A stretch of DNA of 64,000 bases from Terramyces sp. JEL0728 (GCA_027603945.1 JADIIU010000024.1:1-64000); one strand, 5' to 3'; numbered from the stretch's first letter, positions 1 to 10,738 are shown. Translations and numbers: made by a program. Notes: a model not told the origin generated them from the letters alone.

Positions 1-437
1 GATTCGCTTTCGTGTATAGGTTCAGAGCACTGTGAAATACATTCCATCATTGACAGATGGGAATCACCAGGAACGCATGTTCTCTCCGCATCATTGATTG
101 TGAACGACTGGCTAGTTTTAGGTGGTATCTTGATCAATTGAATTGATTTTTCTTTCTTTAGCTTCTTTGCTAGTGCAATCGCTCTACTTTTCTTGCTCTT
201 CTTTTCGTTTCGCACTTGCAATGGCTTTTCAAACTCTTGCAATGGCTTTTCAAACTCTTGCAATGGCTTTTCAAACTCTTGCAAGTATTCCAATCTTTTC
301 TGCAGTTCCAATTCAAAGATAGAAAATATGCTGTCAATGGACGGATAGTGACGTTCTAGAATTGATCGCTGCTGCAAGGCTTCTTCGATAAGAGACACCT
401 TGTGGATATAGTCTGGCGAGCTGAGACGGTGATACAT
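1..437 (-). CDS. Unknown protein, N-terminal part, cut by window edge
   Basis: Open frame from an ATG at 437-435 to the window edge with no stop. I do not recognise the family. The protein is charged and probably helical. After about 45 residues it carries three exact copies of the heptapeptide LQEFEKP, then a Lys/Arg-rich stretch (residues about 75-100). A TATA-like run (tataaaaa) lies upstream near 470. The first 45 residues resemble the short frame at 851-1030 (shared pattern LQ.RSIL.RHY), so the two look like tandem paralogues. Start chosen as the first ATG after the TATA-like site. Function unknown. Confidence 0.5.
   Translation of the reverse strand, partial: MYHRLSSPDYIHKVSLIEEALQQRSILERHYPSIDSIFSIFELELQKRLEYLQEFEKPLQEFEKPLQEFEKPLQVRNEKKSKKSRAIALAKKLKKEKSIQLIKIPPKTSQSFTINDAERTCVPGDSHLSMMECISQCSEPIHESE
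219..281 (-). repeat. 21-bp in-frame tandem repeat, three exact copies
   Basis: Three identical 21-bp units (219-239, 240-260, 261-281) inside the partial gene at 1-437, each encoding LQEFEKP. Perfect identity of the DNA copies points to recent slippage or duplication. Confidence 0.9.
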
Positions 438-850
438 TCAGGAAACCTCTGGAAGCAATCGTGTTTTTATACTATCGTGGAAGAATCGGGGTGGCTTGGC
501 AGAACTTTCTTTATTTTCCTGCATTGTTCCTGAAACTATTAGCTGATCCAAACCAATGAATCACAAAAAATCTGTCAACCCCAGTCGTTAATCTGAATAA
601 GTGCAAGTTTTGTTTCTCACCTTTTTTCCAAAGATCCTTTTGATTTTTGCCTGAAAAACTTTGAGAGTGTCAAATGGAAATAGCGTGGATGTAATTTGGC
701 ATTTTGTGATAACAGATTAGTCACGCGGATATGATAATTAGCTACCTCCGCAGCAGAATGAGGGCTGCTATAAATTGAGAGAGCGTGGGCAATCGCACAA
801 TAAAATAAATGATATATATTAGGACCATTAAATAGCCTTGGGTATATTAT
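438..850. other. Spacer, no gene seen
   Basis: Upstream region of the gene at 1-437. It holds the TATA-like run near 470 and many stops in all frames. I see no coding signal, RNA gene or repeat. Confidence 0.4.
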
Positions 851-1030
851 CTAAATACCGGTTATCTTGTACTGATTCACACTATTCAAACTACCCAATT
901 GCTTCTTTAATTCAGTGTTAAACACCGTGATAACTTTTTCGTTCTCTGAATAGTGACGCTGAAGTATCGACCTTTGCAGATTGCCTTCACGCACCTTTAA
1001 AATATAGCCTGGCGTACTACTTGTGAGCAT
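851..1030 (-). CDS. Short paralogue of the gene at 1-437 (59 aa)
   Basis: ATG at 1030-1028, TAG at 853-851, 59 residues. It aligns with the start of the protein at 1-437: a YI.KV segment, then LQ.RSIL.RHY, then a hydrophobic/charged helix ending in EL.K.LG. It lacks the heptad repeats and basic tail. It could be a small intact gene or a truncated duplicate. No functional assignment. Confidence 0.4.
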   Translation of the reverse strand: MLTSSTPGYILKVREGNLQRSILQRHYSENEKVITVFNTELKKQLGSLNSVNQYKITGI

Positions 1031-1601
1031 AAAGGAGATGGGTTTTCCGCAATAAATAGTAGGATCTAGTGGCTGAAACCGAATTTATTGTTCTACAAAA
1101 TGGCCAATCGGATGGTAATGTCGGGCTGAGGGGTACGGTTTGGTGTTTTGTGTCCGATCTCGGCCTAGACGATATTTACCCAAAAAGAAGGAAATACTGC
1201 TAACGAGACCCCATAAAGACGGCCGAACTAGCAAATTTACCCTCTATTAACTTACAAGGGGTTTTAGGAGTGATGCTATAGAATTTTAAACAAGTGTGAT
1301 ATATCAAGTGGATATGGGTCCAACTGATCAAAAAATATCCACCTGATTTTTAAATGTGAAACTCGACAATAATAATAGCCGAGTGGTAATACCCCTATAC
1401 ATTGCGTAAACAGTCTGGGTTACCCGTGAAACATGCATGCATGAGTCAAGGATCCATTGGCATGCTGTAGGGGTAGTTGGGAGGAAATTTGATTGCGGCC
1501 CCTACTCTGAGCATGGTTTCCACAGCAACCGTCAATCCATGTTTGGCTGCAACTGCGAAAAAACAGCCTAATTAGTAGGCGGATCCAAAACAAACTAAAC
1601 T
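1031..1601. other. Spacer, no gene seen
   Basis: Region between the short paralogue and the 3' end of the carboxypeptidase gene. No frame with protein-like composition was found on either strand. Confidence 0.4.
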
Positions 1602-3128
1602 TTATTGTTTCTTTTGAAATTCAGGGTGAATCCACATATTAAAGAATTCCGATGAATGTTCAGGCTAAAATTAATGTAAAATTACTTGATCATAAGGAAC
1701 CATGTGTCCGGCTTCATAAACACGCAGGAATGCAAAGTTGCCAAACATACGGAATTCTCCAGCATCTTTTCCAGTGATTTTGGATTTCCATTGCCAGTCT
1801 TCTGCACTGTTAAAGCCTTCTGATCCTTCCCATTCTAGGGCAAGTGTCCATGCCTTGTTTCCGATCCAGTTGCAAATGAAATCAGCATCACCAGCATAAA
1901 TCAACACACGAACACCGCTTTCCAAAATTTCTGGAATGTATTCAACATATGGACGCATCCAGTCGCCAGCAAGCAAAAAGTTCATGTTGATATCCCTCTT
2001 GCATCCTTCATATTGGACATCTACTCCTAATTGCTCTTGAATTTCTGGGCGGTTCAAGTAAGCTTCAATATCATTTAGAATATCATAGCAAAGTGGGTTG
2101 CTAGGATCACACTTTTTACGGATATCATAAATGTTCAAGCCAGTAGATTGGAATGGCTGGATGAAAGCAGAGTTGCAGTAGAATGACCCTGGGACACATG
2201 TGAACGGAGTCTTGTACTGGTAGCAAGCATTGATCAAGTTTGCACAAGTAGAGTACTTTGCACGCATACCCTCAATAACAGCTTCGTCAAGGATAGGTCC
2301 GTACTTGGTATCGGCAGCCATATCAGGGTAGTATTCGTATTGAACAAGTGGGTCAGTCAAGCCATTTCCGATAGCCAGCGAAGTCAAGTTTAGCCCGACA
2401 GCACCAGTGGACAATTTCAAATTAGAATCAATAATGACTTTGCCAATAGCAGGGATATAGTGACCAGCATAAGATTCACCAGTTACATGGAACGGAAGGT
2501 CCTTGTATTTTGGGTAGGTTTGCACAAACAACTGCAAGAAAGCGTAAACGTCTTGGCCAGCATCATCAGAGTTTGTAGGCGACTTGCCTTCAGTGTAACT
2601 GAAACCGACATTAACAGGCTGATCCAAGAAAATAACGTTGGCATTATTGTTCCAGGAGTGTGCATTATCAACAGTATCAGCCCCGCCGGCAGTTGGTCTG
2701 CAAGGTCCGAGTTCCATCAATAAACCAGTGAGAGATGAGCAGCCTGGACCACCGTTCAACCAAAGTACGAGCGGATCAGTAGCTGGCTTTGATCTAGATT
2801 CAAAGAACCAGAAGAAAAAGTGGTCATCATCATCGGTATCCTAGAATCAAATAAATAGTACCAAATAGCCAGCGATTTGCTTTACGTTAGCGTCGCACAA
2901 CGTGATATCCTCCTTGATACGTAGCGAATATTTAGAGAATGAAGGGTGAGTATATACATGCCATTTTTGTTTCTTTCCAGTGGACAAAGTAGTGATTTTG
3001 GTTTCTTGCTGGATCAATTCAGAGTGATGAGTTTTCTTTTTGAATGAGAGGGTCTGATCAAACAAGTTGTGGAACTGATTTGTTACAATCGAAGCGAGAG
3101 TGGAAGCGATCAAGAGTTGAATCTTCAT
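1602..3128 (-). CDS. Serine carboxypeptidase, carboxypeptidase Y type
   Basis: Vacuolar/secreted serine exopeptidase of family S10 that removes C-terminal residues. It has 494 aa after removal of two 21-nt introns (2841-2861 and 1665-1685). The start [13 protein letters not shown] is a signal peptide, followed by a propeptide-like region and the conserved GYLD...FFFWFFES and LNGGPGCSS segments. The catalytic Ser lies in [10 protein letters not shown] (about residue 212), the Asp in [12 protein letters not shown], and the His in [10 protein letters not shown] (about 468). The last intron splits the frame immediately after YDQ; splicing adds 20 residues ending HPEFQKKQ. Both introns carry in-frame stops if retained. 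Length and motifs match the yeast CPY family, so the class is confident; cell location is inferred. Confidence 0.93.
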
Positions 3129-3565
3129 TGCGGTAACTTTTTTCCATGACCAGGGCTTCTTTTAAGCTATTCATCCGTGAACCCGGCGTGATGAACAAAT
3201 GATCTCTCGATAATGATTCACAGCGGAAATACCACGGAATGATAAAGGAATTATACAGCTGGCTAATTGTTTAATAGACACTCAATTACAAAACTGGGGC
3301 TGAGTTCACCAAAAAAAGGAATCAACGCTATTTTACAAAACATTAGTAAATTGACGGCATATGTTGGTGATGATATAGATGTAAAGATACGGGAAAATAC
3401 AAAGAGCAGCGAATGGATGTAGATTTGAAAGTGTTGCGAGGAATAATCCCCATATGAAGATTAAATGGGAGACTGACAAAGAATAAATCAGAAATACTCG
3501 CCAAATCTTTTCAAATCTGCACTTGAAATATCATATATTTGCCTTTAGAATCGTGAAACGCCATC
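3129..3565. other. Spacer with carboxypeptidase promoter
   Basis: Contains the upstream region of the carboxypeptidase gene and the 3' flank of the ankyrin-like gene. Nothing else coding was seen. Confidence 0.4.
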
Positions 3566-4300
3566 TCAGCGCGATCTATTAATAATTTGTAAACGCTGCC
3601 AGGTACGGTTAGATCTATGGTAAGAAGGGCAATTATGCTGCTTCAGCCAGTCGATGTTTTCTAAATTTCCATTTCTTATCGCAGAAGCAAATGTGCCTTC
3701 ATCCCAGGGACAATTATTCTCTTTCAACCACTTCATTATTTCTAAATTTCCATCCAATGCCACCACACTGAATATATCTGCACTCCAAGGGCAATTATTC
3801 TCTTTCAACCACTTCATGTTTTCTAGATTTCCGTTTTCTGCTGCTCTAGTAAATGTATTTGAACCCCAATCGAAATTATTCTCTTTCAACCACTTCATTA
3901 TTTCTAAATTTCCATCCAATGCCGCTACACTGAATATATCTGCACTCCAAGGGCAATTATTTTCTTTCAACCACTTTATGTTTTCTAGATTTCCATTTTT
4001 GACTGCTGCATTAAATACTATTTCATTCCAGGTACAATTTTTCATCTTTAACCATTTCATGCATTCCAGATGTCCATTTTTTGCCGCTTCCCTGAAAGTG
4101 TATACATTCCAAGAGCAGTTATTCTCTTTCAACCACTTTATGTTTTCTACATTTCCATTCCTAGCTGCCTCGATGATCATAAAACTTTCTGTTGCTTTTT
4201 GAACATATTTACTCTGTAATTCCCTGGTGTTTCTCAGGGTTTCTTCTTCACATAACAGCCATATTTTATCCCAGACTTCTGTCGGCAAGCTGTCCTGCAT
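3566..4300 (-). CDS. F-box-like protein with 27-residue ankyrin-type repeats
   Basis: 244 aa, intronless. The N-terminus (LPTEVWDKIWLLC) looks like a degenerate F-box. From about residue 45 there are seven units of 27 residues built on W...F..A...GNLE.MKWLKENNCP. This short ankyrin-like repeat type is common in chytrids, oomycetes, amoebae and giant viruses. Two DNA units around 3750 and 3930 are almost identical, showing recent repeat duplication. Its ATG is only 35 bp from the ATG of the divergent LRR gene. Likely a protein-interaction scaffold; partner unknown. Confidence 0.75.
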   Translation of the reverse strand: MQDSLPTEVWDKIWLLCEEETLRNTRELQSKYVQKATESFMIIEAARNGNVENIKWLKENNCSWNVYTFREAAKNGHLECMKWLKMKNCTWNEIVFNAAVKNGNLENIKWLKENNCPWSADIFSVAALDGNLEIMKWLKENNFDWGSNTFTRAAENGNLENMKWLKENNCPWSADIFSVVALDGNLEIMKWLKENNCPWDEGTFASAIRNGNLENIDWLKQHNCPSYHRSNRTWQRLQIINRSR

Positions 4301-4335
4301 TTAGTGTTCAAAGAGATTCGGAAACTTTTGTGCAA

Positions 4336-5892
4336 ATGATCACTCAACTTTCACCTGATATTCTGGAAAACGGGATTTTCTTGTACTTGTATGAACTTCA
4401 CTTGTTTAACTTCATGATGGTCAACAAGGACATGTATCAGAGACTCAAAGCAATTCGAATTTTAAAGAAACTGAAAATAGAATCAGTTTGGCCCCACTTG
4501 CAATTGTATCCTCACAGTGACCATTTTATTTTCTCAAACGATCCTTCAATTCCCCAGTTGCTTGATGAATTTGCCTCACTTCAACCCTATTTCCCTTTCG
4601 TCACAGTTTATTCGACAGTATTCCCACTGGTCTACAAATACCTCAAACAGTTGTCTATTGGCAAGTTAACCCTTAATATTTTGGTACAAAAAGATTATTC
4701 CGAATTGGCTGGCGGATTATCTTCAAATATTGTCTCGGAAATATCCTTTCAATCGTATGAAGGTATTGGTGATACTCAATTCGAGCAAATCATGTCTCAT
4801 ATAGGAAAAATGAAGAAATTAAGGACTGTAGAGTTTTGCTGTGACCTGCATACTCCTGGCACATCTAGAGTGCTTCAAGAGTATCTGCCACTTTCATCCA
4901 TTTCCACTTTAAAGATGGAAAGAAACTCTATCAATTCCGAATGCATTTCAATTATTGCATCAGCATTGCCACATACTAGTATTACAAACATTGATTTGTT
5001 TCAGAATTATATTGATGATGAAGGTATAGTCGCGTTGGCAAATGTTTTACCGCAAACAAAAATAGAGGTTCTCGATTTGAATAGGAACGAATTTGGAAAG
5101 AAGGGAATTGAAGCACTGTCATCTGGGCTGATTGGGTCAAATGTCAAAATTTTGGGTTTGCCACCACTGGGTAATGACATTATTGCGTTGATTAAAGTAT
5201 TACCACTGTTACCACTGGAAAGTTTTTCGTATTATGATCAGCTGGACGATGAAATAGAGGAACTATTGATCAAGAATATAACAAAGACTAAATTGAAAAA
5301 GATTTCGTGTGAAATTTCAACCAAATCATTTGCTGGATACTTTGAATCCTTGCATACATTAAAAATCAAGGAGTTTGACTTTTTAACTAAAGATGGCGAT
5401 GAAATCTGCGATATTATATCAAAGCATCCTCAATTCATCAGTCACTGCACGGAATTTAATTTGTGGAATGCAAAAGCTACGCCAATTGGGATGCAGAAAC
5501 TGATGCCGATAATTGCTGGGTCGGATATTGAAAAACTCTCGCTCTCTCATAACCAGCTTGGCGATGAAGGACTTGAAATTATTGCAAAGTATCTTCCGCT
5601 TACTAAAATCAAGAAACTAATGCTGCGAAACTGCGGTAACGGCGATCAAGGTTTGATTGCAATCTCGAATTGTTTAAAAGACACACAGATTGTATACTTG
5701 GAACTGTGTGCACTAGATGTCACTAATATTGGCATTCAACATATACTATCACGGTTAGGGAAACTCAAATTCTTGAATATTTCACGGGGATTTGCTATGG
5801 GCAGTCAGCCCACAGTAATCGACCAAGAAAAAGTCCAACAAATCATTAAAGATAACCCGCATATGCGGATCAATTGTTCCAACTACAAATAA
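4336..5892 (+). CDS. Leucine-rich-repeat protein, RNase-inhibitor type, F-box-like N-terminus
   Basis: 518 aa, intronless. The first about 45 residues (ITQLSPDILENGIFLYL...) resemble an F-box. From about residue 180 there are RNI/NLRC-type leucine-rich repeats such as ITNIDLFQNYIDDEGIVALA and IEKLSLSHNQLGDEGLEII, in two blocks separated by a less regular region. The reading frame is open upstream to 4192, but that part overlaps the divergent ankyrin-like gene, so I chose ATG 4336. Probably a substrate-recognition or scaffold protein; target unknown. Confidence 0.75.
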   Translation: MITQLSPDILENGIFLYLYELHLFNFMMVNKDMYQRLKAIRILKKLKIESVWPHLQLYPHSDHFIFSNDPSIPQLLDEFASLQPYFPFVTVYSTVFPLVYKYLKQLSIGKLTLNILVQKDYSELAGGLSSNIVSEISFQSYEGIGDTQFEQIMSHIGKMKKLRTVEFCCDLHTPGTSRVLQEYLPLSSISTLKMERNSINSECISIIASALPHTSITNIDLFQNYIDDEGIVALANVLPQTKIEVLDLNRNEFGKKGIEALSSGLIGSNVKILGLPPLGNDIIALIKVLPLLPLESFSYYDQLDDEIEELLIKNITKTKLKKISCEISTKSFAGYFESLHTLKIKEFDFLTKDGDEICDIISKHPQFISHCTEFNLWNAKATPIGMQKLMPIIAGSDIEKLSLSHNQLGDEGLEIIAKYLPLTKIKKLMLRNCGNGDQGLIAISNCLKDTQIVYLELCALDVTNIGIQHILSRLGKLKFLNISRGFAMGSQPTVIDQEKVQQIIKDNPHMRINCSNYK

Positions 5893-5910
5893 ACATATGT
5901 ATCTTTTATT

Positions 5911-6506
5911 CTATGGGCAATTGACATACTTGACATGTTGAATAAACGTGACATTTGGATAATGGGTTCTAAGCCATCTGTTTCCAAAAGTAGAATACTT
6001 GTCTTGATCGATTCCATTCTTATCCCCTGGAGTAGGATTGACTAGTTAAAAAGAGCTTACCGATTTGGCTAACGTGTTCGAACCCTTTTACTACTTTTGC
6101 GAATGGAGCAAACCCAAGTGCATCCAAGCGTGCATTGTCAACTGAATTAATAAACAATTGAGTAGTTCTGGTATTTGGGCCTGCAGTAGCATAAGAAACA
6201 GTTCCCTTCAAGTTTGAAACAACAACTGGATCATCAGGGATGGTATTATTACCCCAGATTTCATTGATTTTTGGGTAGCCAGAGAGCCCAAATTGAACGA
6301 CAAAGTTTGGAACTACTCTGAAAAAGGCAGAGTCTTCGTAAAACCTGGTTAGTTTAATCGTACTTTTGGTCGACCAGAGTTTTGAATCTTTGTGCTCCTA
6401 GTGGTGCCCATGTTTCGTTTACTTGGATTACAATTTGCCCAGCTTGGGTTTTGAAATCTACGCAGAATGAGAGCGCTAATTGAACGAGAGCAAGTAGAAT
6501 GATCAT
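5911..6506 (-). CDS. Secreted or ER cyclophilin-type peptidyl-prolyl isomerase
   Basis: 185 aa after splicing of two 19-nt introns (6345-6363, 6042-6060). MIILLALVQLALS is a signal peptide. The cyclophilin fold follows: VDFKTQAGQIVIQV, then FFRVVPNFVVQFG with the catalytic Arg, KGTVSYATAGPNTRTTQLFI, and GFAPFAKVVKGFEHV. The sequence resembles the single-domain secreted cyclophilins of bacteria and fungi. The frame is open further upstream, but a TATA box at 6537-6543 lies 31 bp before ATG 6506, which decides the start. The stop is 18 bp from that of the convergent LRR gene. Confidence 0.9.
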
Positions 6507-6536
6507 TTGGAAAATGTCTTGTCGAATTATCTGTGC

Positions 6537-6543
6537 TTTTATA
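6537..6543 (-). promoter_or_regulatory. TATA box of the cyclophilin gene
   Basis: TATAAAA on the minus strand, 31 bp upstream of ATG 6506. It lies inside the longer open frame, which argues against the upstream start. Confidence 0.5.
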
Positions 6544-6616
6544 GCGTGGTTCATCCATATTTGGGTTTCAAGTGAACTTTGAGTTAATGTCAGCAAGCGT
6601 TACTTGAAATCTTTTA

Positions 6617-6926
6617 TTAACTATTAGTTGCACGAACAGTTGCCACAGCCGCTACTATAATGAGAGTGACAATCACCAGCACGCATTTACCACATAATGT
6701 TACGCCAGGAACATCACGCTCTTGATCATCACCAATCCATTGAGAACTTTCAAAGCTAGATTGTGGAATATCAATTACAGTGCTGTTGTGTATTTATATT
6801 ATCAGTGTGGTGATGGTGTGTATTGTTATTGTCAATTGTGTGGTGATGGTGTGTATTGTTATTGTCAATTGTGTGGTGATGACTTGGACTAGAGTCAAAG
6901 CTGGGAGAAACGTCATGGGAATGCAT
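6617..6926 (-). CDS. Small His/Asn-repeat, single-TM protein with a frame break
   Basis: From ATG 6926-6924 the frame encodes MHSHDVSPSF followed by HHHTIDNNNTH repeats. The frame that continues to the TAA at 6619-6617 is a different one: STVIDIPQSSF..., then a C-terminal TM helix (VLVIVTLIIVAAVATV). The join lies in a degenerate third repeat (about 6770-6805). No canonical GT-AG intron fits, so this is a non-canonical short intron, a frameshift or a pseudogene. The acidic tail plus a single C-terminal TM resembles the small proteins at 19234-20576. Function unknown. Confidence 0.4.
6805..6881 (-). repeat. 33-bp tandem repeat encoding His/Asn-rich units
   Basis: Two exact 33-bp units (6805-6837, 6838-6870) and a partial third, with a diverged copy on the other side. 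They encode HHHTIDNNNTH. Confidence 0.85.
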
Positions 6927-7047
6927 GGTTGAATTTTAAAATATTTCCCTTGAAATAGTTTCCAACTTGTATAGCTGAGATAATTATGGCGCAGCTAATG
7001 TTTTAGCCTTGGCACAAAATACAACCAGATAAAGTTTAGAAGCAGAT

Positions 7048-7731
7048 TTATTGAGCAGTGGTAAAAATTTGACTGCGCTTTGAGAGTAATTCTTCAAATT
7101 TGCTAACAATAAATTCAGAGGTCAGCGTACTCTTGCCATCAGAATCAAATGCAGTTCCTTTTACAATTCCAAGAACAGTGACTTCTCCAACATAAACACC
7201 CTTTGGTTTCAATGTATTGTGCAACAAGTGAACCAGTTTGCGCTGTGAAGCTTTGGCAACTGCAAGTGTAGCTAGATTCCAGTTGATTGCCGAGCTGACT
7301 GAATCTTCGTTTTCGAGCGACAATCCACCTCCAGTTACAAGTATAGATCCCTTGTGCTTTTCCAAATCTGGTAATACTGCTTGAGTAGCAATAACGAGGG
7401 AAGTTGTAGTCAGTTTAATCGAGTCATCCAGTTCAGCAGCAGTGGTGTCTAGCAGTCCTTTAGCTGCTCCATACGGATTCCAAAACAAAAGTTCGACACT
7501 CCCATGTTTACGGATATCTTCAATAGTCTTTTTTACTAGTTCAGGTTTAGACAAGTCAACCGGGAATGCAGATGCTTGGATTCCTTGCTTTGCAAATTCT
7601 GCAACAGAAGAATCCAACTTTTCTTTAGTTCTAGCTAATAATGCTACGTGTAAACCGTTCTTTCCAAAGTGAGTTGCAGCAGCGTGACTGATTCCAGTTC
7701 CGTATCCAGCGATAATGGCGATTTTTGACAT
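7048..7731 (-). CDS. Atypical short-chain dehydrogenase/reductase
   Basis: 227 aa, intronless. Rossmann-type N-terminus (IAIIAGYGTGIS, in place of TGxxxGxG), an ALLARTKEKLDS second strand, and a VELLFWNPYG segment where NNAG normally sits. Around the expected active site the sequence is INWNLATLAVAKASQRKL: the Lys of YxxxK is kept but the Tyr is not. It may bind NAD(P) yet lack classical oxidoreductase chemistry. Members with this altered motif are known in bacteria and fungi. Substrate unknown. Confidence 0.75.
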   Translation of the reverse strand: MSKIAIIAGYGTGISHAAATHFGKNGLHVALLARTKEKLDSSVAEFAKQGIQASAFPVDLSKPELVKKTIEDIRKHGSVELLFWNPYGAAKGLLDTTAAELDDSIKLTTTSLVIATQAVLPDLEKHKGSILVTGGGLSLENEDSVSSAINWNLATLAVAKASQRKLVHLLHNTLKPKGVYVGEVTVLGIVKGTAFDSDGKSTLTSEFIVSKFEELLSKRSQIFTTAQ

Positions 7732-7944
7732 TGGATTGTTCTGCAGGAAACTCGGTATTTATATTCTTTTTTCCCGCCAATTAATGCAATATCCGTGTCA
7801 TATCCGTAAATTACCCGCCAGAATGTAGTATTGTTGCACCAGATGATGTAATATTGCAACCTGTAGGAATGGCGATTCCATAAGTTGTCGCTGGAAGACG
7901 AAAACTGACAGCAAATACCGGAAATAAAATATATTCAAAAAATT

Positions 7945-10736
7945 CTAATCTATAGGAAGTGACTGGAATTCGCTGAACGCCTCTTCAAATTCTTCCTCTT
8001 CGTCTTTAATTTCCTCGGCTCTCCACATATTCCTAATATACTGCTCGGCTTCTCTCCCGTCACGAACAGCTTGCGGTGCATCACTGATATAATAATCCAG
8101 CACGCTAGAAATCATGTACAGCAAGTGTTCGTATACAATCAGAAAGAACAGTTTGTACACGAGCATTTTGTACCGGCTTGAAACATCTGGGTCAATTTCA
8201 GTAATCAATTGTTCAAGCCCGTCACTGAGAAAGGTAATCACAACGCCGTTAGTGAATATACCAAGGTACACAACACTTGAAATGATTGCCTCCCAAATCC
8301 CGATTGAATTGGCGCCTTCAACAAAGTTACGACGATAGAAATCAACAAATTTGATTATATCTAGTCGTTTTTCAAAGATATCGTTGCTCCATGCCAAGAT
8401 TGGAGCCAAAGGGAATAAAGCAGAGAATAATAATACGTTACCTAGCTGAATGACTTTGGAAGCGTATTCGTAAGAGAGGACGTTGCGAGTAAGCTGGACC
8501 AAGTCTTTTTCCTTCATATACTCTGGCTCTGCACCACTGATTTTAGTTTTTTCACTCTTGGTATCATAAAATGCCACCAACCATCTACATTAATAAAAAT
8601 TACGGGTAGATGAATTCCCAAGCAGTCAAGAGGATTTGTTGACCAGTGAAAATGATTGCGATACTGATAATCAAATTCTTTTTGCATTGGTTATCTCCAT
8701 CTAACGGATTGGATGAATCAGAGCTGCAAGTTTGCTCCCACAACCCCAAGTAATTGAAAGTCTGCGAATCTGACGATGTGATAATGACTGGTTTGACGAC
8801 AGCAATAAAGAAAAGCAACCCATAGTTATTGACAAAACTAAGCACATACTCTTTCCAAGCCAAACTATTAAAAAAGTCTGTATTAGTCCGGTGGTTTTCA
8901 AAGTTGCTCAGCCATAGGACGAGTTTATCGTAAATCTAGATTAAAATAAAGTACTGGATAGAAAATGAGGATCTGGAAAATTGCAAAGAGGGAGGATGTG
9001 ACTGAACCGCCGTATGATATATGCTGCTGCACTTGAAGGAAATTTGTCAATGCAATGTTTCCAACAATGAATGCAACCAAGACCAAGAAAGCAAGGAACA
9101 TTACGAAAAGAGATATGCTTCTTTTTAACCTGAACGTGTTTGATGGTTCGTACAGCTCTTCTTTGCCAGTAATCGGGGATACTCGTTCAGCAGTTGGGTT
9201 CCATTGCGGTCGAATAACTTCTTGAGTATGATAATCATCCATATCCCAAATAAAAGACAAGTAGTTTGATTGTCGTTTCCAGTACTTTACGAAATAGATT
9301 GACCAGATGGAAATTGCAAAAGCAAAGAATGGTGTCCCTTTGTTATCAAGCACAGAAAACAGCGGTTGTTGCTGTGCCATCGAGGTGTAGATCCCATACG
9401 CAATTGCAACAACCCCAATTACAATAGCACCGATTAGCCAGATAGAGTAGTATTCAATCCAAGCGAAATAAAATGCAACTGTTTCACCATAATATTCTCT
9501 AATTTCTTCAACTGGATTCAAAAGGTAGCCAAACTGTGTATGAAATCTTTTCAAATCTAGCCGAAAAGACTTGCTCAGATTGTACTCTTGATTCTTGATG
9601 TCTATGTGGTTCTTTTCAGTCGCCGGGCCGTCGTGTAGCATGTAGTATTCTTTAAACACACTCATTTCTACCAGAGTTGTAATTGCAGAAAAATGTGACG
9701 AGTTTGAGCGCAACCTTACCCTGCATTTCAAGATCATTGATTGGACCAGTTGGTTTCGTTTACCAGCAGAAAAGAAATCCTGCTTGACTTTTTTGTAGCC
9801 CAATCTTTCAACATCACCACCTTTGAATTCGTGGATACGCTCATAATCGAATGGGACTGATCGTTTACTGAATACTTTTTGGTTTTTAGCTAACGGGATT
9901 TGCCACATGATTTTGATGAATGTGTTATCAATGTACCAGTCTTTTTCTTGTTTTTCTTTGTGAGGATACCCTCTAGTATCTTCGTTGTGGCCACTATGGT
10001 TCTTGATAAACGACTGGATACACTAGATTAATAAAATGTACTTTATCAGTCAATTGCATTCTGATTGATTGATCTTCAGCCTCCTTGGCAATGGTTTCAA
10101 ACGGGGCAACGATTTGTACAAACCGATGCTTGATATCGTGAACACTAATTTCCAGTACAATAAACATTTGGCTTTTGAGTATTTCCAAGAACACTCTTGA
10201 TCGCAGGAACGAGTAGCTTGGTTCCGATGTGTTGAGGAATTTACGTAAATGGTGGACGGTTTGTTTTACAGTTGTATCGTAGAGCATCGCAGCATCTAAT
10301 GGCGTTCCATAAATGATTCTTACTAGTGCATCCGAATGGTGCTTTGAAGCAAACTTGGATAGTGCGACTTGATGTGTATGGGCGGGAAAGTCTTTTTTGA
10401 ACTGCTTGATTTCCTTGAATAAATTCAAATCTGATTGCTCCATAAACAATACCAGCTTATTGTCAATGCTGTCTGTGAGCACTTTTTTATTGAGTATACT
10501 GTGTTCAATTTCTTTTTGTAGTATGACTGCTTCATGCTTGTCGATTGCTTCCAACTCCATTCTAGGGTACAAGAATTCTCTAGCGTTCTTTGGTTTTGTA
10601 TTCATTAAACCTGAGATTATCGAAGGATCGATTGAAGTTTCGAGTGAAATTACAGTCTCTCTATTGTTAACGAAGCGTACTTTTCAACAGTGACTTTGTC
10701 ATCGATGCTAATATTAATTATATCTTACTTTGACAT
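7945..10736 (-). CDS. Anoctamin/TMEM16 family membrane protein
   Basis: Lipid scramblase or Ca2+-activated channel family (fungal members include Ist2 and afTMEM16). 897 aa after removing five introns: 10708-10728 (21 nt), 10661-10680 (20), 10023-10041 (19), 8936-8954 (19) and 8585-8603 (19). The first two introns place the start at MSNIDDKVTVEK, upstream of the long open frame. Diagnostic segments are IREYYGETVAFYFAWIEYY at the first TM helix, FVKYWKRQSNYLSFIWDMDD, and LVLWLSNFENHRT restored by splicing. About ten hydrophobic helices follow, with a charged acidic C-terminus. Whether it scrambles lipids or conducts ions cannot be read from sequence. Confidence 0.9.
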
Positions 10737-10738
10737 TA

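Noticed and set aside
3654..4202. 182-aa plus-strand open frame
   Set aside because: Complement of the ankyrin-like repeats; an apparent repeat protein only because the real gene on the other strand is repetitive.
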